Shown one piece after another: positions 37,095 to 45,602 of a stretch of DNA of 64,000 bases (within the stretch, counting starts at the first letter, position 1; each line of letters starts with the position of its first letter). A program made the position numbers and the translations under genes. The notes beneath the pieces were generated by a model. The model was given only the letters and a program-made list of their open reading frames with translations, was not told where the DNA came from and searched no databases. This DNA comes from Vibrio pelagius (lineage in GTDB: Bacteria > Pseudomonadota > Gammaproteobacteria > Enterobacterales > Vibrionaceae). The stretch covers positions 372,001 to 436,000 of the forward strand of contig NZ_AP025504.1 of NCBI RefSeq assembly GCF_024347575.1. The letters run 5' to 3'.

Positions 37095-37254
37095 TACCAA
37101 TCGTAGTAAATAATTGCTCACCCTAGCTTGTTAAAATGCTCGATAACTACGTTAGAATTTTTGATTGTAGAATAACTACTTATCGAAAAATTCTGCCTTG
37201 TTCTCAAGCCTTTTTCCTGCGCTATTTTTGATCACTTATTTACTGTGATTGGTA
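37095..37254. repeat. MITE-like repeat, copy 2
   Basis: 160 bp with 18-bp terminal inverted repeats of the same type as copy 1 (23915-24088) and in reverse orientation to it. It starts right after the stop of the disrupted IS transposase, so it inserted into or next to that element. Confidence 0.82.
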
Positions 37255-37522
37255 TAAGTAGAAGCTTAAGCAGCATAAAAGAGTTAAACCCACCGGGTCA
37301 TTGCAGACGCTAATGATGGAGATAGGTTAAGACCACTTGCGGAGAGCCTGTTAATGCGGCGGACACACTCGATGTCATCTAACGAATAAGGCACCGCAGT
37401 CGCGCAAAGTCATCAGGGCCACGATGAAAATAAAATCATCGATAAGTAGGCCGAATGTAGAGCGGCAGTCCAAAACCCATCAACACAAGTTTAGCGAATG
37501 TTTGACAACCGGGGGAATCCAT

Positions 37523-37643
37523 GTAGCCGCGTTAAGTAGTGAGCAACGCAACCACGAAACCTAACCGTACCACCATAAACACAAAACCCAACGATGGAAT
37601 GAAAAATGCCATGCGTTGGGAATCACTCTTAAACAGATTGTTA
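37523..37643 (-). repeat. Integron attC site 2 (Vibrio type, minus orientation)
   Basis: On the minus strand it opens with TAACAATCTGTTTAAGAGTG, then ATTCCCAACGCATGGC. The distal arm has GTTGCGTTGCTCACTACTTAAC and CGCGGC, then IS DNA takes over at the crossover box. The arms pair imperfectly across about 50 bases of loop. The stop codon of the adjacent minus-strand gene overlaps the first bases. Confidence 0.78.
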
Positions 37644-38156
37644 TGAAACAGACTCATCACTCTCTGTTTCTTTCATAGACCAACCAGCAGCATATAGAAT
37701 ATGCTTTTCATGCAAGTCAGTCTGCGTTGTATGCGAATCAACAACAACTTCCTCAGACTTAACTTTTGGTATCACTGTAACAGGCTCAAGACCAAGACCT
37801 ATAGTTGGTAAGTTTTTCCTAGATTCTATGACTTCTTTGAGCGTTGGTTTCTGAAGTGGTGTTCGCTTTTTACGTTTTGGTTTTCGTGTATGTTTGCGCT
37901 TAGATTTCTGTTCTTTCTTTTTTGCTTCCACAAAATCCAGGCTATCGATTAAAGTCTGCAATTCGCCTAACGCTTTAAAATTCAACCGTTTGGTTGGCGG
38001 TAATGCATGTACTGATTCATAAAAGCTTCGGATTTTTGCTTTCTCTTTCTTCGAGAAAACAAATTGTCCATTTGGGAACATTTGGCTATAGAAAGAGCCA
38101 TAGCTAGCCATTGCTTTAGGATTTCTAAGCACCCCTACAAATTCACTAATGTCCAT
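37641..38156 (-). CDS. Lysine-rich cassette protein of unknown function
   Basis: 171 aa. MDISEFVGVLRNPKAMASYG starts a predicted helical N-terminal part; residues 75-105 are very basic (VEAKKKEQKSKRKHTRKPKR), and the tail is acidic. No signal peptide, membrane segment or catalytic motif. It is the single gene of an integron cassette, and its stop TAA is the first base of attC 2. The basic patch would suit nucleic-acid binding, but that is only an inference. Confidence 0.5.
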   Translation of the reverse strand: MDISEFVGVLRNPKAMASYGSFYSQMFPNGQFVFSKKEKAKIRSFYESVHALPPTKRLNFKALGELQTLIDSLDFVEAKKKEQKSKRKHTRKPKRKKRTPLQKPTLKEVIESRKNLPTIGLGLEPVTVIPKVKSEEVVVDSHTTQTDLHEKHILYAAGWSMKETESDESVS

Positions 38157-38180
38157 AGTTCCCTCTGTTTCATAGACATA

Positions 38181-39732
38181 ATGACCCCCACGAGGTGCTA
38201 GCCTCCAATATCGTGGGTTAGCTAAAAGCCAGAGCCATAATTAGTGCGTCAAACAACTAAATTTGGAGGCTAGCATGAGTAAAGATAGCATAATTTTCAT
38301 TGGCTTAGATACGCATAAGTCATTTATTCAAGTCGCTGTTTTACAAGAACATCGAGGGGCAAACCCACAACAGTTAGGCCGCATTAAATCCAATAAGTCT
38401 GCACTAATTAAATTGGCCAAACAACTGCAATCCAAGTATCCCAAAGCGACTCTGCACTTTGTCTATGAAGCGGGGCCATGTGGTTACTGGACTTATCGCT
38501 TGATTACGAGCCTTGGACACTGCTGCTATGTCGTCGCTCCATCGTTGATACCTAAGAAGCCTGGTGATCGAGTTAAAACTGACAAGCGAGATGCAGTGAA
38601 GCTCACGAAGTTGTTAAAAGCCGAAGAGCTTACACCCATCTATGTACCGGAAGCCGAGGATGAAGCCATTCGAGACCTCTCACGTGCCAGAGAAACGGCC
38701 ATGAAAGATCTCAAAGACGCAAAGTTCCAACTCAAAGGCTTTCTTCTTCGCAATAATATCCAAGCTACGGTGAATGATAACTGGTCTAAAAAGCATCTAC
38801 GGTGGCTGACCGACCTCATTCTTCCTCACCATAGTCAACAAATCGTCTTACAAGAGATGATCATCACTATCAATGAACGCATACAACGCCTTCAACGACT
38901 CGACAACGAACTGCTCCATCAGGTTAAAAACTGGCGATATTATCCTGTAGTGAAAGCCATACAAGCTATGCGTGGAGTGAGGTTACTCGTAGCTCTCGGC
39001 ACAATAGCTGAACTGGGTGACCTACGACGGTTCGACCATCCAAGAAAACTTATGGCTTACCTTGGACTTGTACCAACAGAAAACTCTAGTGGAGGTAAAA
39101 CTCGCCGCGGCAGTCTGACAAAGTGTGGTAACAGTCGGGCTAGACGGTTGCTCGTTGAAGGCGCACATACCTATAAACACAAAGCGAACATCTCCGTAGA
39201 GCTTCAACTAAGGCAAGAAGGACTACCTAAAGAGATCGTCGATATTGCTTGGCAAGCCCAGCAAAGGTTATGTCGTCGTTACCAACGGCTACTGCAAAAA
39301 GGTAAACACCGAAATGTCGTTGTTGTCGCCATTGCAAGAGAGATGATCGCCTACATCTGGGCGATTGCTCGTGAAGTTGTCATCAGCGACGTAGATCCTA
39401 AAACACGAATCGCTCGTTTACCGGCATGAAGAAAGAATTAGTGTTATCGCATTGGATAAAGCATCGGGAGTGGCACAAACACCGACGGCGTTAGGACGGC
39501 AATATAGCTTCGGCTATATTGAACCACGAGCATAGACTGAAGACAGGTGCTACGACGGAACAAGTAAGGTAGGCTCTACTCATCAAACGATGAGCAATCC
39601 ACGTATATCAGCATGAGAACCGACGACATTACTTGCTTCATCTATGTGATAACACTATCCCCTAAATAACAAGAAAGGCTCTATAAATGCGGGAGCAGAA
39701 ACTTCTACGCTCTTATTGACAGTGGGGGTCAT
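38181..39732 (+). mobile_element. IS110/IS1111-type element, apparently complete
   Basis: About 1552 bp between 11-bp inverted repeats (ATGACCCCCAC at 38181-38191 and its complement at 39722-39732). One full-length transposase inside. The element lies just before the attC 1 crossover sequence (ATCAACGCC), the same position as the other element relative to attC 2. Confidence 0.83.
38275..39429 (+). CDS. IS110/IS1111-family transposase
   Basis: 384 aa, complete. DEDD catalytic domain: IIFIGLDTHKSFIQVAVLQ (D12), FVYEAGPCGYW, and KTDKRDAVKLTKLLK. C-terminal transposase_20 domain: MRGVRLLVALGTIAELGDLR and LVPTENSSGGKTRRGSLTKC. ATG at 38275 is preceded by GGAGG. The family uses a DEDD nuclease rather than DDE. 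Confidence 0.92.
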   Translation: MSKDSIIFIGLDTHKSFIQVAVLQEHRGANPQQLGRIKSNKSALIKLAKQLQSKYPKATLHFVYEAGPCGYWTYRLITSLGHCCYVVAPSLIPKKPGDRVKTDKRDAVKLTKLLKAEELTPIYVPEAEDEAIRDLSRARETAMKDLKDAKFQLKGFLLRNNIQATVNDNWSKKHLRWLTDLILPHHSQQIVLQEMIITINERIQRLQRLDNELLHQVKNWRYYPVVKAIQAMRGVRLLVALGTIAELGDLRRFDHPRKLMAYLGLVPTENSSGGKTRRGSLTKCGNSRARRLLVEGAHTYKHKANISVELQLRQEGLPKEIVDIAWQAQQRLCRRYQRLLQKGKHRNVVVVAIAREMIAYIWAIAREVVISDVDPKTRIARLPA

Positions 39733-39828
39733 ATCAACGCCGCATTAAGGTGTGAGCGACGCTTGGCTATACTTGAGCGAAGCGAAACTGCCAAGCGTTG
39801 CGAATCACTCTTAAATGCTTTGTTAGCC
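39733..39828 (-). repeat. Integron attC site 1 (Vibrio type, minus orientation)
   Basis: On the minus strand: GCTAACAAAGCATTTAAGAG, then TGATTCGCAACGCTTGGC, a loop, then GCCAAGCGT (9-bp perfect arm, 39759-39767 with 39790-39798), and CACACCTTAATGCGGCGTTGAT. This is the layout of Vibrio VCR-type attC sites. The stop of the Shedu-like gene lies in the first bases. Confidence 0.83.
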
Positions 39829-40614
39829 TAACCTTTTAAACTGCTCATATAGTTCATTGCTCTCCCTATGTTCTAAAAGTAGTGAAGCATTCAATGCATA
39901 AGAATGAGAACAATTAAACTTTGGGCTTGCCACGATTTGCTTCCATTTTTTCCCATTCAGAGCCTTGCTGAAAGGATTAACTAATTCATTAAGCTCTTCT
40001 AAAGAAAGGCTATTTTCTTCTGCGGAATACAAGTAACTACGATTCGAGAACATCCTAAACCTCAACTCTTCAGCTAACCGATCAAAGCTTCTAATGTTAA
40101 CCTTGTGCGCGTCCTCGTAGCGGCGGCGATATTTAACCATATCAAGCATTTCAGCACGACGTCCTATGTATATGGTATAGATATAACGAGGCTTTTGAAA
40201 AACCAAAGCACTTTTAGAAGGGAACAACCTATTGCTCTGAGGGGTGTTATCCGTAATCCAATCACGCCAGTCTTCAATCTGCTTCAAAGCATCAGCTAGC
40301 TTCTGTGAAGCTTTACCATGCTTGGTAAAAATCTTATCTGTGGGCTTCTCTATCTCTATTAATTCATAGATGAATCCATTACTTCCATCATCAATAAGAC
40401 GTACAAAGTCTGTTTGATGATCATCTCCAAGATTGAGTTTACTTGCGCACATTAATGTTCTTATATCATCACAAAAGAAGAGTCCCGCGTGTTCACTTAA
40501 GAAAGCATGACACATTTCTTCACTAACTTTTTGTGAGCTTATTAGATCTAACCATTGTTCTGAGACTTCTTGAATCAATGCTCTATTGGAGTTCATAAGC
40601 TCCCAATTATTCAT
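39823..40614 (-). CDS. Shedu-family (DUF4263) putative anti-phage nuclease
   Basis: 263 aa. The central part matches the Shedu (SduA, DUF4263) nuclease core, a PD-(D/E)XK fold: QTDF (D69), then YELIEIEKPTDKIFTKHGKA with E87, E89, K90, and KLADALKQIEDWRDWI with a conserved Gln 112. N-terminal (about 1-60) is helical; C-terminal (about 200-263) is basic. Shedu proteins are known as single-gene anti-phage nucleases. The gene is a cassette with attC 1 at its 3' end and a GTTAGCC boundary upstream near 40655. I infer defence from family and context only. Confidence 0.78.
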   Translation of the reverse strand: MNNWELMNSNRALIQEVSEQWLDLISSQKVSEEMCHAFLSEHAGLFFCDDIRTLMCASKLNLGDDHQTDFVRLIDDGSNGFIYELIEIEKPTDKIFTKHGKASQKLADALKQIEDWRDWITDNTPQSNRLFPSKSALVFQKPRYIYTIYIGRRAEMLDMVKYRRRYEDAHKVNIRSFDRLAEELRFRMFSNRSYLYSAEENSLSLEELNELVNPFSKALNGKKWKQIVASPKFNCSHSYALNASLLLEHRESNELYEQFKRLG

Positions 40615-40672
40615 CTTATATCCCTAATCATTTGACTTGTGAGTGTTGGGGGTAGGCTAACAGCTCTATTAG

Positions 40673-40815
40673 ACAGAATAATTCTGCATTTTACCTTTGC
40701 AACAATTCTGTCTAGTAATCTGTACTGTTTGGCTAAGCCTAACTAACCTTTGTAATAACAGTACCTTACCTACTTCTCGTTGTTCCTAATGTGACCAAAA
40801 GCAGAATTATTCTGT
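40673..40815. repeat. 15-bp inverted repeat flanking 113 bases
   Basis: ACAGAATAATTCTGC at 40673-40687 and its exact complement at 40801-40815. Each arm is itself a near-palindrome (AGAAT-A-ATTCT). No gene lies between them. It marks the right edge of the cassette array, just beyond the GTTAGCC boundary of the Shedu cassette. Not attC-like; its nature is unknown. Confidence 0.65.
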
Positions 40816-40999
40816 ATAGTTCCAAAAAATGTAGAAACAGCCAAATAGGTTGGTTACTCATCATCTTCTTGGTTGAACTCTTAGCCGCAGTGTGGGCATA
40901 GGTCGCCTTGGTTATACATGACCACTCCTTAGCGGTGCAGAATTAGCCTGTGTATAAGTCAAGGCCGGTTTTCTTGCCTTTAATAAGAATGGTTACACC

Positions 41000-41170
41000 C
41001 TACTCATTTGAGCATGTGATCTGCCAGCCGAGATTGTCGCCGACTTTGGTGCGATTCCATGCACGTAGGTAAATCCTTTTGGTGTTCTCACTTCCCCACG
41101 ACCAAACGGTGTTGTGAAGCGGAGCCTCCAGCTTTTGTTCAAAAAACTTTGAAATCACTCATTTAGACAT
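41000..41170 (-). pseudogene. Remnant of a small protein gene
   Basis: On the minus strand MSK is followed by a TGA, then VISKFFEQKLEAPLHNTVWS...RTKVGDNLGWQITCSNE before a stop at 41000. A second frame further downstream gives a Cys pair (DLCPHCG). This looks like one gene broken by point changes. It is in a 710-base gap (40615-41324) that otherwise shows only the inverted repeat above and the rarD terminator. Confidence 0.4.
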
Positions 41171-41264
41171 CAACTTACCTCGATCTAGCTTAAAACCAAC
41201 TCGTGACATGCACGACGAAAAAAAGGCACTAACTATATTTTATGGAACGAATTACCAATACCCA

Positions 41265-41297
41265 AAAAGAAAAACGCCGACAAGATCGTCGGCGTTA
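41265..41297 (-). terminator. Terminator of the RarD-like gene
   Basis: AACGCCGAC / GTCGGCGTT stem with T-rich tract on the minus strand (TTTTTCTTTTT), 28 nt after the stop. Confidence 0.9.
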
Positions 41298-41324
41298 ATG
41301 TGTAGAAGGATTACAGCTAAGTTA

Positions 41325-42290
41325 TTAAGAACGCTCTTGTTTGGCGAGTCTGCTCGCTTTCATTCGTTTGTAGCCATCCAACACTAGCGCGATTAAGGCG
41401 AACGAGATTAATAGGTAGGTTGGTACTTCGTGAAGCGCAATGCTATCGCCAATTAACAGCCCGACAATAAAAATGAAGGTCGGCTCTACGTAACCCATTA
41501 AACCAAACAGAGATACTGGTAGCTTTGAATAAGCGAATAAGTAGAGCAGCATTGGTGTAACCGACACTATCGCAAGGCCAAGGTAATACAGGTAGGACGT
41601 GGCTGGCAGGTTCATAAAATGATCGGCTGGGTAGAGATAGAACATCGCCAAAACAACCCAAGGGAGCATCATAATGTGGTCGACGGCCAAACCAATATCG
41701 GTCGGCATTGGATTGGTTTTACGAAACATAAAGTAGACCGGATAACCCAGCGCTACTACCAATACCACCCAAGACAGACCCGATGCCAGCACATAGGTAT
41801 ATATTGTCCCTGCCAAAGCGAAATAACACGCCACTTTTTGAAGCTTCGTGAGGCTGTCTTTGTAATAGAAGCAACCAATCAGCACCATCACGATAGGCAT
41901 GGTGAAGTAGCCTAGTGCGAGGTTCAGTGTCTCTCCATTGGCAGGAGCCCAAACGAAAAGCCAGTATTGTGGCGCAACAAGCAAGGCTGAAGTCAGGTAT
42001 TTTGGCCACTTGCGCCACTGTTTCAATGCATCCCACAGCAAAGCCAGTCGCTTGGTGAAAAACAGCAAGATGAAGAACAGCATCGTGCTCCAAATAATAC
42101 GCTGCACAGCCAACCAGTGACTCTCGCCACCAGAAATTAAACTTGGCCCCATATCAGGCTGTATTTGTACATAAGCAGGAATGCAAGCAAACAGCATTGA
42201 ACAAAGTATCGATGCTGCCACCCCTTTTGATTGATCCGACATCAAGTGGATGTATTTATCAAATAAAGCCTTTAACTGACTCATGAACAC
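41325..42290 (-). CDS. RarD-like EamA-family transporter
   Basis: 321 aa, about ten hydrophobic helices in the RarD/EamA (DMT) pattern. Visible: the start (SDQSKGVAASILCSMLFACI), a WLFVWAPANGETLNLALGYF stretch (residues 112-131) and the last helices ending LVLDGYKRMKASRLAK. Members move small metabolites; RarD is linked to chloramphenicol sensitivity only by name. Substrate unknown. Single gene with its own terminator. Confidence 0.75.
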   Translation of the reverse strand: MFMSQLKALFDKYIHLMSDQSKGVAASILCSMLFACIPAYVQIQPDMGPSLISGGESHWLAVQRIIWSTMLFFILLFFTKRLALLWDALKQWRKWPKYLTSALLVAPQYWLFVWAPANGETLNLALGYFTMPIVMVLIGCFYYKDSLTKLQKVACYFALAGTIYTYVLASGLSWVVLVVALGYPVYFMFRKTNPMPTDIGLAVDHIMMLPWVVLAMFYLYPADHFMNLPATSYLYYLGLAIVSVTPMLLYLFAYSKLPVSLFGLMGYVEPTFIFIVGLLIGDSIALHEVPTYLLISFALIALVLDGYKRMKASRLAKQERS

Positions 42291-42332
42291 TACCTATCGT
42301 AACTGCGCTTACAGGCTACAAGACAACAACAA

Positions 42333-42362
42333 AAAAGCGCTGTTATGATTCAACAGCGCTTC
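42333..42362 (-). terminator. Hairpin between nasA and the RarD-like gene
   Basis: AAGCGCTGTT / AACAGCGCTT stem, with a T-run on the minus strand, about 270 bases after the nasA stop. Likely terminator of nasA. The bases between (42363-42633) hold nothing else that I see. Confidence 0.65.
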
Positions 42363-42633
42363 TCAGTATCCAATAAAAGAGCAATTGCGGATAAATCTGA
42401 TTCTTTAATTGGTTTGGCGCATTGAATATCACTGCTCATTAAAGAATGCAATCATTAGGTATCTGATAGCTTAAGATTTAACAAAGGTTGTTCACAAGAT
42501 CACGACAAACAAAAGAGTCCTCTGCTTTTCTGATCAATAGCGAGTTAACAATCACGAACTGCTGTAGCGCGCTCTCATTAGCCATTGATTCATAAAATAA
42601 ATATTACTTAATGGAGTTCATTAACTTCATCGA

Positions 42634-45198
42634 CTATTTGGCCAACGTACTTAAAAACTCGGCTTCAAACTCTTCATCAGCTTCGCGAGTTAAGCACGCC
42701 ACCAGCCAGTCGATACTGTCATGGTCGAGCTTACTATTGACCACAAAAGCCTGCTTCACGCCGAATTGATCCAACTTGGCAGAGCCATAGTTCTTGAATG
42801 ATTTATTGCCGTGATAGTGCAGCGACTTAATCGCATCGGCGTCAGATTCTGGTAGTGCTTCAAGGGTGTTGGCTAGTTGAATCACCAACTCCATTGAGTT
42901 CTTAGATGAAGATATGCGATACAAAAAGCCGCCCTCCACTCTTTGCCTTACCCAGTAATCAAACCCGCTGCAATCCATTACCTTGTCACTCACCAGTGCC
43001 GCTTCACTGCGATAACCGCATGGCTCCACTATGACTGGAGTGTGCTTGAATTCCGGCTGACCGGATGCGGCATCGGTATGAGGCAGAATCAGGTCGCACG
43101 GCTTGCTGTCTTTCGCTGTTGGGGCGTTCCAGTGAATAGGCATAAACACTTGTTCGCGGCGCATCTCTTTGGTGACGACTAAACGCGCTTGGCACTCCCC
43201 TTGTGCGCTGCGTACTCTCACCACTGGGTTGACGGTCGCATGGTTGAAAGCATCTAAGCCAAACTCATCGAGGTTTAATTCGGCAACCGTGTCTGGATGC
43301 ATGGCTACGAACGGTTCAGGTGTATGTTCGCCCAAGCCTGCTGCCAAACCAGTGCGGCTCATGGTATGCCATTGATCTCGGATACGCCCCGTGTTCATAA
43401 TGAGTGGGAACTCGACACTGGTATCGGCAATCGGTTTGTCATGCTCAACCGCGATGAACTGCGCTTTGCCCGATTCGGTAAAGAACTCCCCATCGGTAAA
43501 CATACGCTGCTCGATGATGTCTGGTTGGTACTCCAGCACCGGCCACTGCTGTGGGGTGAGTTCGCCATAGCCTTTTTCATCGAGTTTGGTTAGTCCAATC
43601 AAACACAAATCGCGTGCTTTGCCTGTTTCATTACCAAGTGCAGTCATCTCGCAATACTCTTTGAAGATCTCGCCTTCGTGTCGGTAATCAAACTGTTCTT
43701 TAAATCCCATCTTTTGCGCCACTTCTTTTAATATCCACCAATCAGGTTTGGCTTCCCCTGGGCTTGGCAATATGCGGCGTTGGCGCGAGATTCTGCGTTC
43801 AGAGTTGGTTACGGTACCCGACTTTTCACTCCAACCTTGGGCAGGCAAAACTACATCAGCTAGTCGTGTGGTTTCGGTATCGGCAATACAGTCCGACACC
43901 ACAACAAATGGACATTTCTCTAATGCTGTTTTGATTTTCTCACTATCAGGCAAGCTTACAACGGGGTTTGTCGCCATGATCCACACCGCCTTTATCTTGC
44001 CGTCGTTCATAGCATCGAATAGATCAATGGCTTTTAAACCGGCATGGGTTGCTAAGTTGTCGGTCTGCCAAAACTCGCTCACGGTTTGGTGTGACTGCGG
44101 ATCACCAAATTCAAAGTGCGCTGCCAACGTATTGGCTAAGCCACCTACTTCACGGCCCCCCATCGCGTTCGGTTGGCCTGTCACCGAGAATGGCCCCATA
44201 CCTGTTTTACCAATTTTACCTGTCGCCAAATGGCAGTTGAGAATGGCGTTAACCTTGTCGCACCCTTGGGTAGATTGGTTTACGCCCTGAGAATAGATGG
44301 TGAGCACCTTGTCGTTGGATGCAAACAGAGAGTAGAACTGCTTGAGCTGCGCTTCAGTTAATCCTGTCAGCTCAGAAACGCTTTTGTCACCCCAGCCATT
44401 TTCGGTATAACGATATCGCGTTGCTGCTCGAATCGCTTCGGTAAAGCCTTGTGTGTGTTTTTCAATATAGTCTGGGGCGAGCTTGTCGTGATCATCGAGA
44501 TACGCTAATAAGCCATTAAACAGTGCGACGTCAGAGCCCGATTCTAACGCCAAGTGGATGTCGGCAATTTCGCAAGTGTCGGTATAACGAGGGTCAATCA
44601 CGATCACTTTCATTGCTGGGTTAGCTTGCTTAGCCGCACGCAGGCGTTGAAACAGAACAGGGTGACACCAAGCGAGGTTTGAGCCAGTGATCACCACCAC
44701 CTCTGCTTGTTCAAGATCTTCATAACAGACTGGAACGGTATCGCTGCCAAATGCGCGTTTATGCCCTACCACACTCGAGGCCATACAGAGGCGTGAATTA
44801 CTGTCGATGTTGGCGCTACCGATAAAGCCTTTCATCAGTTTGTTGGCAACATAGTAATCTTCAGTCAGAAGTTGGCCTGAAACATAAAAGGCGACCGAGT
44901 CTGGGCCATGCTCTTTGATCGCTTGGGTGAACTTGTCTGCCACCAGCTGCGACGCTTCGCCCCAAGGTAACAGCTGCTGTCCGCTTGCGACTCTTTTCAT
45001 CGGTTGGGTTAAGCGGCCTATCGGCGTAACGGTATCGCCCAGTGCTGCGCCCTTAGTACACAACTTACCATAGTTCGATGGGTGCTCTTTGTCGCCACGC
45101 ACTTCCAATTTACCTGAAGCCGTTGGCCTTACTTCAATGCCACAACCTACGCCACAGTAAGCACACGTTGATTTGATCCAATCCTTGTTTGAACTCAT
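42634..45198 (-). CDS. nasA: Assimilatory nitrate reductase, catalytic subunit
   Basis: Reduces nitrate to nitrite for ammonium supply; cytoplasmic Mo-bisMGD enzyme. 854 aa. N-terminal [4Fe-4S] ligands C12, C15, C19 and C47 (CAYCGVGC ... GKLCTKG). The molybdopterin core includes SNSRLCMASSVVGHKRAFGS and TGQPNAMGGREVGGLAN. The C-terminal about 90 residues do not look like the [2Fe-2S] domain seen in some NasA proteins. The ATG at 45198 is preceded by GAGGGAAGAG; the in-frame TTG at 45216 is rejected. Transcribed away from nirB from a probable sigma-54 promoter. Confidence 0.93.
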   Translation of the reverse strand: MSSNKDWIKSTCAYCGVGCGIEVRPTASGKLEVRGDKEHPSNYGKLCTKGAALGDTVTPIGRLTQPMKRVASGQQLLPWGEASQLVADKFTQAIKEHGPDSVAFYVSGQLLTEDYYVANKLMKGFIGSANIDSNSRLCMASSVVGHKRAFGSDTVPVCYEDLEQAEVVVITGSNLAWCHPVLFQRLRAAKQANPAMKVIVIDPRYTDTCEIADIHLALESGSDVALFNGLLAYLDDHDKLAPDYIEKHTQGFTEAIRAATRYRYTENGWGDKSVSELTGLTEAQLKQFYSLFASNDKVLTIYSQGVNQSTQGCDKVNAILNCHLATGKIGKTGMGPFSVTGQPNAMGGREVGGLANTLAAHFEFGDPQSHQTVSEFWQTDNLATHAGLKAIDLFDAMNDGKIKAVWIMATNPVVSLPDSEKIKTALEKCPFVVVSDCIADTETTRLADVVLPAQGWSEKSGTVTNSERRISRQRRILPSPGEAKPDWWILKEVAQKMGFKEQFDYRHEGEIFKEYCEMTALGNETGKARDLCLIGLTKLDEKGYGELTPQQWPVLEYQPDIIEQRMFTDGEFFTESGKAQFIAVEHDKPIADTSVEFPLIMNTGRIRDQWHTMSRTGLAAGLGEHTPEPFVAMHPDTVAELNLDEFGLDAFNHATVNPVVRVRSAQGECQARLVVTKEMRREQVFMPIHWNAPTAKDSKPCDLILPHTDAASGQPEFKHTPVIVEPCGYRSEAALVSDKVMDCSGFDYWVRQRVEGGFLYRISSSKNSMELVIQLANTLEALPESDADAIKSLHYHGNKSFKNYGSAKLDQFGVKQAFVVNSKLDHDSIDWLVACLTREADEEFEAEFLSTLAK

Positions 45199-45302
45199 CA
45201 CTCTTCCCTCGTGCAATGTTCTTTTTTATCTCTTCCACCGGAGTAATCAGAAAGCCATTTTCAGCTCCCACTCAATAGTGAAAATTTCTCTTTTTTAATA
45301 AA

Positions 45303-45317
45303 GCAATTTGCGCACCA
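45303..45317 (-). promoter_or_regulatory. Probable sigma-54 promoter of nasA
   Basis: On the minus strand TGGTGCGCAAATTGC has GG and GC dinucleotides exactly 10 bases apart (-24/-12) and a TTGC -12 element. It departs from TGGCAC at two bases. It predicts a start near 45292, about 94 bases before the nasA start codon. Confidence 0.6.
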
Positions 45318-45430
45318 CTATTTAGCTCAATGAGAGACAATAAAAAACTCATTTAATTACAGCTAGTTAAAATCAATCCACATTCAAAAAGTAAGGTTAG
45401 TTAATTCCAACCGAAGAAACATTGAGATAT

Positions 45431-45458
45431 TTGCACCATGTTGATCAATTTTGCACCA
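45431..45458. promoter_or_regulatory. Tandem NtrC-like half sites between nasA and nirB
   Basis: TTGCACCA occurs at 45431-45438 and again at 45451-45458, two helical turns apart. The sequence is the half site of NtrC boxes (TGCACCA...TGGTGC). It is roughly midway between the two sigma-54 promoters, about 140 and 155 bp from each, as expected for an enhancer serving both. Confidence 0.6.
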
Positions 45459-45587
45459 CAAAGGCTCATTTTCATAAATCTCTTACTTTTAAAATCTACC
45501 ACTTTAGGGGTAATTGATGTGTTTATCACTTATTTAAGGTATTGAATATATTCATTATTATTATTTTTTACGATCGCCTTTTTTATC

Positions 45588-45602
45588 TGGCACCCTACTT
45601 GC
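45588..45602 (+). promoter_or_regulatory. Sigma-54 promoter of nirBD
   Basis: TGGCACCCTACTTGC matches the RpoN consensus TGGCAC-N5-TTGC exactly, with GG and GC 10 bases apart. It lies about 125 bp upstream of nirB. Transcription would start near 45613. Confidence 0.85.

Larger units (their letters stand above)
36383..37522 (+). mobile_element. IS110/IS1111-type element, decayed
   Basis: Bounded by 12-bp perfect inverted repeats (ATGGATTCCCCC at 36383-36394 and its complement at 37511-37522). 1140 bp as it stands, including a MITE copy at 37095-37254. The transposase lacks its central part, so it cannot move by itself. It is inserted at the R' edge of attC 2, leaving CTAACG on the far flank. 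Confidence 0.8.

Noticed and set aside
41419..42120. Several plus- and minus-strand frames within the RarD-like gene
   Set aside because: They overlap a well-supported transporter and show Cys/Arg-rich composition typical of shadow frames.
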